Positions 1 to 5,220 of a stretch of DNA of 8,540 nt are shown here, piece by piece. Origin of the DNA: Candidatus Thorarchaeota archaeon MP11T_1. Its GTDB lineage: Archaea; Asgardarchaeota; Thorarchaeia; Thorarchaeales; Thorarchaeaceae. Positions within the stretch are counted from its first letter, which is position 1; each line of letters begins with the position of its first letter. The position numbers and the translations under genes are program-made. The notes under the pieces are model-generated. The model saw nothing but the letters and a program-made list of their open reading frames with translations, made no database searches and was not told where the DNA came from. The DNA lies in NCBI GenBank assembly GCA_002825515.1, contig PJET01000180.1, forward strand, positions 1 through 8,540, in the 5' to 3' direction.

Positions 1-504
1 ATCAGCGCGGCCAACGGCATAGGCGAATGCCCCCTTTAAATCCTGAGTGGAGAGTCTTACTGCTTCAAACATATTTCCAGTTTCTTCATAGTACTTGTCC
101 ACCGCATGTACACAGAGTTCACCATCATTCTCAGAACGTACTATATGACCTGCATCAATAAGTTCCTTCTTGTATTCTACGTAATTGTGAATGTTCCCAT
201 TGTGAGCGCCATAGAAGATTTCCTGACAACCAAAATGAGGCTGAGCATTAGCCTTGGTGGGAGTACCATAAGTTGCCCATCGAAGTTGTGCAATACCCCT
301 ATCTCCTTTCATTTTGGAAAGACCGAGGAGTTTGTTTACATGTTCAATAGTGCCAACATCTTTTCTGAGATCAACTTGATTGTTGTGAACTGCAGCTACG
401 CCGACGCTGTCATATCCACGATATGTCAGCTTACTGCTACATTTAACAAGAAGTTCGCCAATGTTGTCAAGATTGTTTGTGACAATCCCAGTTATGCCGC
501 ACAT
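1..504 (-). CDS. glmS: Glutamine--fructose-6-phosphate aminotransferase, N-terminal glutaminase part (partial)
   Basis: This is the first 168 codons of a minus-strand gene that runs off the left edge of the window. The reading frame is open throughout and starts MCGITGIV, so Cys2 is the nucleophile exposed after Met removal in class II (Ntn) glutamine amidotransferases. Further motifs in order are YRGYDSVGVAA (about residues 30-40), RWATYGTPTKANAQPH (about 74-89), HNGNIHNY (about 98-105) and ENDGE (about 120-124), followed by a helix ending LKGAFAYAVGRAD. YRGYDS and RWAT.G.P are typical of GlmS, which uses glutamine ammonia to make glucosamine-6-phosphate from fructose-6-phosphate for amino-sugar and glycan synthesis in the cytoplasm. 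The C-terminal SIS isomerase domains would lie outside the window, so a GlmS-like paralogue cannot be excluded. PurF is less likely because of the YRGYDS motif. The gene is divergent from the winged-helix regulator. Confidence 0.88.
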   Translation of the reverse strand, partial: MCGITGIVTNNLDNIGELLVKCSSKLTYRGYDSVGVAAVHNNQVDLRKDVGTIEHVNKLLGLSKMKGDRGIAQLRWATYGTPTKANAQPHFGCQEIFYGAHNGNIHNYVEYKKELIDAGHIVRSENDGELCVHAVDKYYEETGNMFEAVRLSTQDLKGAFAYAVGRAD

Positions 505-574
505 CAAGCCTTGACTCTGGGATAAAGCAATTAAGAGTTGCGTAGGATTAAGAAGCGCACGAATTATTGCTTAG

Positions 575-581
575 ATTTATA
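575..581 (-). promoter_or_regulatory. TATA box for glmS
   Basis: The minus strand reads CTATAAATC here, a good archaeal TATA match. It lies 70 bp upstream of the glmS ATG, so transcription would start near position 550 with a leader of roughly 45 nt. No strong Shine-Dalgarno sequence is seen before the ATG. The upstream BRE is not clear. Confidence 0.5.
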
Positions 582-605
582 GAGTCGAAGCAATTATATC
601 ACTGA

Positions 606-617
606 AATCAATTGATT
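606..617. promoter_or_regulatory. 12-bp perfect palindrome, candidate operator
   Basis: AATCAATTGATT is a perfect 12-bp palindrome. It sits between an AT-rich stretch (TTATAT, 594-599, a possible TATA box for the plus-strand gene) and the ATG at 644, where a bound repressor would block transcription of the winged-helix gene. Autoregulation by that regulator is inferred from position only. Confidence 0.4.
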
Positions 618-643
618 GTTGAGAGCGAATAGAGGACCAGGCC

Positions 644-1351
644 ATGGGAAGGCAAAAACGAATGGCATTACTTTTGCATCCGTTCCGGAGAGAACTATAC
701 CAAGTGTTATGTGAGAATCCAGGGACATACCTTCTCGAACTGGTCGACATACTCTCCTCTCCCCTGGGCACACTCACGTGGCACCTTAGAATTCTAGAGA
801 GAGAAGGCTTGGTTAAGTCGTTAAAGTTTGCCGGAAAGAGGCTCTATTATCCGCGTATGTTGAGATCTCAAGAAGCAGAAATGGCCTACCTTACAATGAG
901 AAGTGATACCGCGCAGAAGATTTTCGCTTTCATCGTAAACAATCAGGGGTGCTACCAAGAACAGATGGCAGAGTCTCTTGGAGTCCATCATGACACTGTC
1001 AGATGGCACATTTCAAGAATGGAAGAAGTTGGTCTTGTGAAAGTAGTTCGCGAAGGCAGGAAGAAACGACACTACCTAGACAAACTCGGGGACCTCTTGA
1101 TGAAAGGTAGTCTCAACACAATAACTGAAGCTTATGTTATGTTCCTTATGGAGAAGCTCGAGGATGGATGTCTTAATCCAGAGATTCGTGAATCAACAGC
1201 CGACCATGTAACTATTCGAATTGATTGCCCTGAACGTGGAAAGGACTGCTTTATCACAATCAATCTCACAGATTGGGAATTTCAACTCATTGACGATGAA
1301 ACTACAGAACCTTCGGTAAGTCAAGAAAAAGTAGAAGCAGGCGGAGGTTAA
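644..1351 (+). CDS. Tandem winged-helix (ArsR-like) transcriptional regulator
   Basis: This is a 235-residue soluble protein with two winged-helix DNA-binding domains in a row. The first covers about residues 12-70, with recognition helix and wing GTLTWHLRILEREGLV (42-57) and GKRLYYP. The second covers about 88-146, with DTVRWHISRMEEVGLV (117-132) and GRKKRHYL. The two halves match each other closely, which indicates an internal duplication; such double-wHTH regulators are common in archaea. The C-terminal 90 residues form a small alpha/beta region (VTIRIDCPERGKDCFITI) and an acidic tail, possibly for dimerisation or ligand sensing. I see no obvious metal-site cysteine pair in the HTH parts. 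The ATG at 644 follows GAGG at 632-635 with 8-nt spacing. The gene is divergent from glmS, so glmS or the gene itself may be its target (inference). Its stop codon overlaps that of the next gene. Confidence 0.88.
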   Translation: MGRQKRMALLLHPFRRELYQVLCENPGTYLLELVDILSSPLGTLTWHLRILEREGLVKSLKFAGKRLYYPRMLRSQEAEMAYLTMRSDTAQKIFAFIVNNQGCYQEQMAESLGVHHDTVRWHISRMEEVGLVKVVREGRKKRHYLDKLGDLLMKGSLNTITEAYVMFLMEKLEDGCLNPEIRESTADHVTIRIDCPERGKDCFITINLTDWEFQLIDDETTEPSVSQEKVEAGGG

Positions 1352-2112
1352 ACAGTTCCTTCTAGGATTAGACGGACCTTTTGTGAAATCTCATCTGGAT
1401 TTGGGCCAGGACATACAACTGCCAAAAGGCGAGCATCATCTACTCTCGTTATCAGAAGCCTTAATCCAGAAGCATCAACAGAGATTGAGTCTGTACCTTC
1501 AGAATATGTTAACCCATTTGCAAAGAGAGATCCCATCAAAGCAGCTACCTCAACCTCGTCTTTGAAGCCAACAGAGCCTAATGGAAGACCTTCAAGAGTC
1601 AATAATGCTCCTTGAGTGACTTCAGGTATCTCTTCAACAATTCTCCCCAGAATGGTCTGTTTTCCAAAAGCGCTCGTCGAACTCATGACAAGTTCCATTC
1701 TTGTTGCTAAAGACTGGAATGCGGGTACTAATGACTGAAGGTTTAATCCTGCATCATCAGCTCTTGATATGACGATAATCAAGTGATAATGGGGTTGTAC
1801 AATTGTGAGAATTCGTTCAATACTTGTAGAGTGAATTAAATGGGTTGGACCAGAGCTTTTCAAGTGGTGCATAGCAGATGCACCTCCCCAAACTAGTGCA
1901 GAAGAAACTGTGGCGATTACTCGAGGATCAATTTCTCCACCTCGAGCCACAGCAGCTACCACAACACCCTCCTTTGTACATAGGACTGCATTGTTTACAG
2001 AACGATGAACCTTCAATGTGTCTTCGAGGAGTGTTGCTACTTCTCCTAATGTATCTCCGGGCATAACACCAACCAGCGCTATGTTTCTTGAAGTTCTGAC
2101 ATGCTTCCGCAT
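1348..2112 (-). CDS. Tandem Roadblock/LC7 domain protein
   Basis: This 254-residue protein holds two Roadblock/LC7 folds in one chain. The first spans about residues 23-118, with the core strands NAVLCTKEGVVVAAV (41-55) and ERILTIVQPHYHLIIVISR (99-117). The second spans about 153-252, with ALLTLEGLPLGSVGF (169-183) and LRLLITRVDDARLLAVVCPG (217-236). A linker of about 35 residues joins them. Roadblock domains normally dimerise and act as scaffolds or activators for small Ras-like GTPases (MglB for MglA, Ragulator for Rag); a fused pair could form the dimer within one chain. No GTPase is encoded nearby. The start is uncertain: the ATG at 2112 lacks a Shine-Dalgarno site and is directly preceded by TTATAA, a possible TATA box. 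Transcription from that box would favour Met17 (codon 2062-2064), giving 238 residues and removing a non-conserved leader. It is convergent with the regulator gene and overlaps it by 4 bp. Confidence 0.85.
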   Translation of the reverse strand: MRKHVRTSRNIALVGVMPGDTLGEVATLLEDTLKVHRSVNNAVLCTKEGVVVAAVARGGEIDPRVIATVSSALVWGGASAMHHLKSSGPTHLIHSTSIERILTIVQPHYHLIIVISRADDAGLNLQSLVPAFQSLATRMELVMSSTSAFGKQTILGRIVEEIPEVTQGALLTLEGLPLGSVGFKDEVEVAALMGSLFANGLTYSEGTDSISVDASGLRLLITRVDDARLLAVVCPGPNPDEISQKVRLILEGTV

Positions 2113-2124
2113 TTATAACTGATA

Positions 2125-2166
2125 CTCTTAGTCAAAAAGACTCTAAGAGAACCTTCCTTCTTAGAG
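2125..2166. promoter_or_regulatory. Inverted-repeat cluster in a divergent promoter region
   Basis: CTCTTAG at 2125-2131 is mirrored by CTAAGAG at 2143-2149, and AGTC/GACT (2130-2133 and 2139-2142) forms the inner stem around AAAAA. A third copy, CTTAGAG, lies at 2160-2166 and is inverted relative to CTCTAAG at 2141-2147. The cluster sits between the double Roadblock gene and the BMP gene, just upstream of the TTTAAAT box. It may be a multi-site operator. It could form an RNA hairpin only if transcribed, which the inferred start sites do not predict. Confidence 0.4.
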
Positions 2167-2173
2167 CAACAAG

Positions 2174-2180
2174 TTTAAAT
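2174..2180 (+). promoter_or_regulatory. TATA-like box for the BMP-family gene
   Basis: TTTAAAT lies 45 bp upstream of the TTG start. It would place the transcription start near 2203 and leave a leader of about 20 nt containing the Shine-Dalgarno sequence. The position is typical for archaea; no measured start site is available. Confidence 0.4.
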
Positions 2181-2212
2181 CGAAGGTTCAAAGCAACGAC
2201 TTTAACGACCAC

Positions 2213-2217
2213 GGAGG
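2213..2217 (+). promoter_or_regulatory. Shine-Dalgarno site supporting a TTG start
   Basis: A full GGAGG sits 7 nt before TTG at 2225-2227. There is no in-frame ATG or GTG near the N-terminal membrane segment, so this site makes TTG the credible start of the BMP-family gene. Confidence 0.7.
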
Positions 2218-2224
2218 CATAATT

Positions 2225-3343
2225 TTGAGCTCAAGGTCAGGCGTCATTTCGTCCATATTAATCGTGATATTGGTATTCTCGGCAGTTGGTGGCTTTATAT
2301 TTTTGACAAATCAGTATGTACCATCAAGAATCGCAGTTGCGGTTATCGACCCAGGGTATGGGGATAGGAGTTTCGTTGACCAAGCATCTGAGGGCCTTTA
2401 TGAAATAGAAGTCGTCGTGGACTATGATTTCTATGTCGCAGATGACGTTGATGATTTGCAGAGTACGATTAATGGACTTGCAGTTGAAGGAAATCATGAT
2501 CTAATCATTGTAATTGGAACTCAAGCTGGCTTAGCGACCGCAATTGACACGGTTGCAGCTACTCATGAAGGTCAGAGATTTGGATTCATTGGAGGCTTTG
2601 TAGATAGAATTAATGTAGCTTCAGCAACATTCGAACATGCTCAAGGAGCATTTTTAGCAGGAGCTCTTGCTGCACATCTTGCAGTTGACAATACAAATCG
2701 AAGTGGGATTGTTGGTATCATCGGTTCTGTGTCAACAGACCCAGTAGTAATTGAGCTGATTGATGGTTTCCTGCAAGGTTTGGCCTATGCAAATCAGACC
2801 CTCAATGATGTTAGACTTCTCCCAACACAATATGTCGGTTCTTACAATGACTCAACAACAGCAGATATTCTTGCTAGAAATATGTGGAATCCTAATTTAG
2901 GTAATGCTACTGTTATTTTTGCTCCAGTACGTGCAAGTATTATGGGTATTCGATTAGCAATGGAATATGCAAATACTACTTGGTTCAGTGATACTGAAAA
3001 CCGCGAACCCTATGTAATAGGAGCAGAAGCTGATCAGAGATATCTAGGTAATCCCAATATCCTAGTCAGTTCTGGGCCTTCTTGGGTTGTGACAAGTGTA
3101 GTACCTCGGTCAGATTTGGCTGCAATAAGAATCATCAATGCTACTCTTTGGGACCAATTAATTGGAAGCCTTGACTATGGCGGCGAATATGCTGGAACAG
3201 TCGGAGGCAACCTAGCCAATAATGGTATAGCTCTAGCAGACATGGAAGAGTTTCAAGATAATGAATGGGTAACTGACGCTATGATCAATATGACAATTGA
3301 TTATCGCTTGGCAATCATCAATGGAACTATAACTCTTTCATAG
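2225..3343 (+). CDS. BMP-family (PnrA/TmpC/Med-like) membrane-anchored substrate-binding protein
   Basis: This 372-residue protein has one N-terminal hydrophobic segment (about residues 8-28) and then a periplasmic-binding fold facing outward. Family hallmarks in order are GDRSFVDQASEGL (46-58), DLIIVIGTQ (92-100), ASATFEHAQGAFLAGALAA (132-150), GIVGIIGSV (161-169), VGSYNDSTTADILA (204-217), YVIGAEADQ (263-271) and a C-terminal VTSVVPRSDLAAI. BMP proteins bind purine nucleosides or related ligands for ABC importers, though some act as sensors. There is no lipobox cysteine, so it is probably held by an uncleaved helix. In PnrA-type proteins the SFN motif supplies a ligand-contact Asn; here it is SFV, so ligand identity is open. 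No ABC permease or ATPase gene is adjacent. A hairpin with T-runs follows the stop. The start is TTG, supported by GGAGG. Confidence 0.83.
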   Translation: MSSRSGVISSILIVILVFSAVGGFIFLTNQYVPSRIAVAVIDPGYGDRSFVDQASEGLYEIEVVVDYDFYVADDVDDLQSTINGLAVEGNHDLIIVIGTQAGLATAIDTVAATHEGQRFGFIGGFVDRINVASATFEHAQGAFLAGALAAHLAVDNTNRSGIVGIIGSVSTDPVVIELIDGFLQGLAYANQTLNDVRLLPTQYVGSYNDSTTADILARNMWNPNLGNATVIFAPVRASIMGIRLAMEYANTTWFSDTENREPYVIGAEADQRYLGNPNILVSSGPSWVVTSVVPRSDLAAIRIINATLWDQLIGSLDYGGEYAGTVGGNLANNGIALADMEEFQDNEWVTDAMINMTIDYRLAIINGTITLS

Positions 3344-3359
3344 CATCATGGTCGTTTTT

Positions 3360-3393
3360 TGGGGGATTCTATGCCCCCATTTTTACATTTTTT
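3360..3393 (+). terminator. Hairpin plus T-tract terminator after the BMP-family gene
   Basis: TGGGGG (3360-3365) pairs with CCCCCA (3374-3379) around an 8-nt loop. It is followed by five T (3380-3384), ACA and six T (3388-3393). It lies 16 nt after the BMP stop codon. Its presence argues against extending the downstream HD gene back to the in-frame TTG at 3359. Confidence 0.65.
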
Positions 3394-3418
3394 AGAAGTT
3401 AGTTGTGTGGGGAATGGT

Positions 3419-4063
3419 ATGTTGAAGATAGCACAGGAAATTATTAGTCTTGTAAAAAATGCTGAAATTTTAAAGGGAATAGGACGCAGTGGATGGGCAC
3501 TAGCAGGTGTTCACTGTAATAAACAAGAATCAGTTGGAGAACACACATTTGGGACTGTTCTTGTTAGTCTTTTAATTTCAAAAAGTCTTGTCGACAGAGG
3601 AGAAATAGTCAATCTTGGTAGGGTTGCATTTATGGCTACAATCCATGACTTCCCAGAGGCAATAACATCCGATATTCCTCGGGCATTTTTAGAACTTGGA
3701 GGTGAGCAGCTTCGAGAGGGAAAGTCAGAAGCAGAAGAAAAAGCAATTCATCTGATTTCTAAGAGTAGCGAGTATTTTGGTGAATTCCTAGTGAATCTCT
3801 GGAATGAACTCAAAGAATCAGTCAGTATTGAAGCGAGGATAGTACAGGGGGCGGATATTCTTGATATGCTCGCTCATGCACTCTCATTGGAAAAATCAGG
3901 AGTATCTCCAGCGATACTTGACCAATTTTTCAAAAACAGCTTGGCTTCGCTGAGAAAATTAGAGGTAGAAATAATCGAGAATACCTTCTGGGAACTCTAC
4001 AGAGAACATATTAAAAATGCTGATAGATTTGGAATTAAATTAGAGCAAATCAATTGTGATTAG
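3419..4063 (+). CDS. HD-domain 5'-deoxynucleotidase-like phosphohydrolase (YfbR/HDDC2 type)
   Basis: This 214-residue cytoplasmic protein is all-helical with an HD metal site. With the start at 3419, the ligands are His42 (SVGEHTFG), His76-Asp77 (TIHDFPEA) and Asp146 (QGADILDML). Glu80 and Asp85 keep the same +3 and +8 spacing after the HD as E72 and D77 of E. coli YfbR, where they are catalytic and substrate-contact residues. RSGW at 23-26 matches the RTGW/RW motif of HDDC2 and YfbR. The likely activity is metal-dependent removal of the phosphate from deoxynucleoside 5'-monophosphates, helping dNTP balance; substrate range is not shown by sequence. The ATG at 3419 was chosen because the longer frame from TTG 3359 runs through a terminator hairpin. 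GGGGA just upstream (3409-3413) may serve as a ribosome site. The 3' end overlaps the DUF99 gene by 14 bp, tail to tail. Confidence 0.82.
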   Translation: MLKIAQEIISLVKNAEILKGIGRSGWALAGVHCNKQESVGEHTFGTVLVSLLISKSLVDRGEIVNLGRVAFMATIHDFPEAITSDIPRAFLELGGEQLREGKSEAEEKAIHLISKSSEYFGEFLVNLWNELKESVSIEARIVQGADILDMLAHALSLEKSGVSPAILDQFFKNSLASLRKLEVEIIENTFWELYREHIKNADRFGIKLEQINCD

Positions 4064-4685
4064 GTCGTACTGTCCTGATAAAGTCACGATGCAATCCAGC
4101 AGCAATTGTTCTAGCAACTCTTATTGGCTCAGGAACTCTGCCATCAATTGTCAATTTATCAAGCAGATTCTTTGCTCTTGAATGACCAATTCCTGCAACT
4201 GACAAGTAAAGTGAGTGACCAGTTTGAAGGTGGACAGTCTTTCGCTCACCTGTTTTCTCAAGAAGATTAAGACGAATTTTCCAGTCAGTTGGGAAATATT
4301 CCATCAGATACTTCTCAATCCCATCAGAAGGATGGTAAGAAATACAGATTACAGGTATACCTGTACATTCATGGAGTGCAGATATATCAACAATATTGAA
4401 CCATGAGATTACAGACCCTCCAAGCATCCAAGCTCGAATGTCCTTACGATTAAGACGATTGAACATCAAGACTAGCTCCTCAGTGGAATCGCTACCTCCA
4501 ATTGTAGGTGTACATACGCTGAAACCATCTATCCGAAGATCACCTCTCATAACAACTCCAACCATTATACTATGACTATCACTCTTATCGAAGCTTTCAG
4601 AAACGCCTAGAACACGAACACCTTTTTTCCAGCCAATTGTTGCATCGGTTGGAGTCGTTGAATCAAGTCGAAATGTTGAAGTCAT
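4050..4685 (-). CDS. DUF99 family protein (endonuclease V-related fold)
   Basis: This 211-residue protein shows the DUF99 signature along its length: KKGVRVLGV (about 20-28), MVGVVMRGDLRIDGF (41-55), TIGGSDSTEEL (61-71), IRAWMLGGSVISWFNIVD (83-100), TGIPVICISY (108-117) and GRVPEPIRVARTIAAGL (182-198). DUF99 is an archaeal family of unknown function with an RNase H-like fold related to endonuclease V. In members I recall, the first strand ends in an acidic pair (GxDD); here it reads GVSES, so that acidic site appears weakened. The start at 4685 is preferred over a TTG at 4745 because GGTGG lies 8-12 nt upstream on this strand and a TATA-like ATATAT at 4759-4764 would start transcription near 4735. 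Met13 of the longer frame (4709) is an alternative. The gene is divergent from the Roadblock gene and convergent with the HD gene. Confidence 0.82.
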   Translation of the reverse strand: MTSTFRLDSTTPTDATIGWKKGVRVLGVSESFDKSDSHSIMVGVVMRGDLRIDGFSVCTPTIGGSDSTEELVLMFNRLNRKDIRAWMLGGSVISWFNIVDISALHECTGIPVICISYHPSDGIEKYLMEYFPTDWKIRLNLLEKTGERKTVHLQTGHSLYLSVAGIGHSRAKNLLDKLTIDGRVPEPIRVARTIAAGLHRDFIRTVRPNHN

Positions 4686-4758
4686 GCTTGAAATCCACCA
4701 CCAATTCATCTGAGCTTCAAATAAGTCTCTAATGTAGTCTTCCAATCACTGTAGCTAC

Positions 4759-4764
4759 ATATAT
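4759..4764 (-). promoter_or_regulatory. TATA-like box for the DUF99 gene
   Basis: The minus strand reads GATATATG. Transcription would start near 4735, downstream of the TTG at 4745, leaving about 50 nt of leader before the ATG at 4685. This is a weak single-motif call. Confidence 0.3.
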
Positions 4765-4773
4765 CATGCAAAC

Positions 4774-4781
4774 TTTATTAA
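4774..4781 (+). promoter_or_regulatory. TATA box for the single Roadblock gene
   Basis: TTTATTAA is a good archaeal TATA-like element. Transcription would start near 4803, which lies after the in-frame TTG at 4789 and supports the ATG at 4837 as the start. It overlaps the palindrome AATGCGCATT by two bases. Confidence 0.45.
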
Positions 4782-4789
4782 TGCGCATT
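4780..4789. promoter_or_regulatory. 10-bp palindrome abutting a TATA box
   Basis: AATGCGCATT is a perfect palindrome immediately downstream of the TATA box. It lies inside a wider GCAAA (4768-4772) / TTTGC (4788-4792) inverted pair. The position fits a repressor site for the Roadblock gene; the binding protein is unknown. Confidence 0.3.
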
Positions 4790-4836
4790 TGCTAGGGACA
4801 ATTATCCCAGTCGAGAGAGAGAAAAGAGTGGCTGCC

Positions 4837-5220
4837 ATGTTTGATCCAAGCTTCGAAGAGCTGCAGGGGAAGCTACGGCAGATAATGGAAGAAGCTACTG
4901 CACTTGCAGCAGGAATTCGCGCATGGATGCTTCTATCCAAAGAGGGCTTACCTATTTCTTCAGCTGTTCCTCAAGGGCTGGAAGAGGCGGAAATCGCAGC
5001 AATGGCGGCATCAATCTTGGGAGTTGCAGATCTCGCTGCTGAGAGAATGGATCAAGGAATACTCGAAGAGATCCTTCTCACAAATGAGAAGGGTCTAATG
5101 ATTATGAAAAGTGCGGGTGAAAAAGCAATACTTGTTCTTGCAGCAGGTAAAGGGGTCAAAACAGGACTTCTAGTGTACGCTGCCAATACAGCAGCTGAAA
5201 AGATTGCTCCTCTGCTTTAG
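4837..5220 (+). CDS. Roadblock/LC7 domain protein (single domain)
   Basis: This is a 127-residue protein made of a single Roadblock domain, the usual size for this family. After an N-terminal helix (FEELQGKLRQIMEEA) comes the core strand pair IRAWMLLSKEGLPISSAVPQ (27-46), a long helix (EAEIAAMAASILGVADLAAE), and the strand pair EILLTNEKGLMIMKSAGEKAILV (about 78-100), ending in an Ala-rich helix. KEGLPI with following strand is the family hallmark. It probably forms homodimers and works with small GTPases or as a scaffold; no partner is encoded here. ATG 4837 is preferred over TTG 4789 because the TATA box at 4774-4781 would start transcription after 4789. A GTG at 4828 is a possible alternative. 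No strong Shine-Dalgarno is seen, only GAGAG runs. Its stop codon overlaps that of the S8 protease gene. Confidence 0.87.
   Translation: MFDPSFEELQGKLRQIMEEATALAAGIRAWMLLSKEGLPISSAVPQGLEEAEIAAMAASILGVADLAAERMDQGILEEILLTNEKGLMIMKSAGEKAILVLAAGKGVKTGLLVYAANTAAEKIAPLL

Noticed and set aside
1..504. PurF (amidophosphoribosyltransferase) as identity
   Set aside because: YRGYDS and RWAT.G.P fit GlmS better, although HNGN is also seen in PurF-type enzymes.
106..525. Plus-strand open frame of 139 codons
   Set aside because: It is the antisense shadow of the glmS start; the opposite strand encodes clear class II amidotransferase motifs with no stop.
2125..2149. Hairpin as a transcription terminator
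   Set aside because: It lies between divergent starts, has only a 5-A loop and no trailing T-run, so an operator is more likely.
4215..4406. Plus-strand open frame of 63 codons
   Set aside because: Antisense to the DUF99 core; no promoter, ribosome site or recognisable motif.
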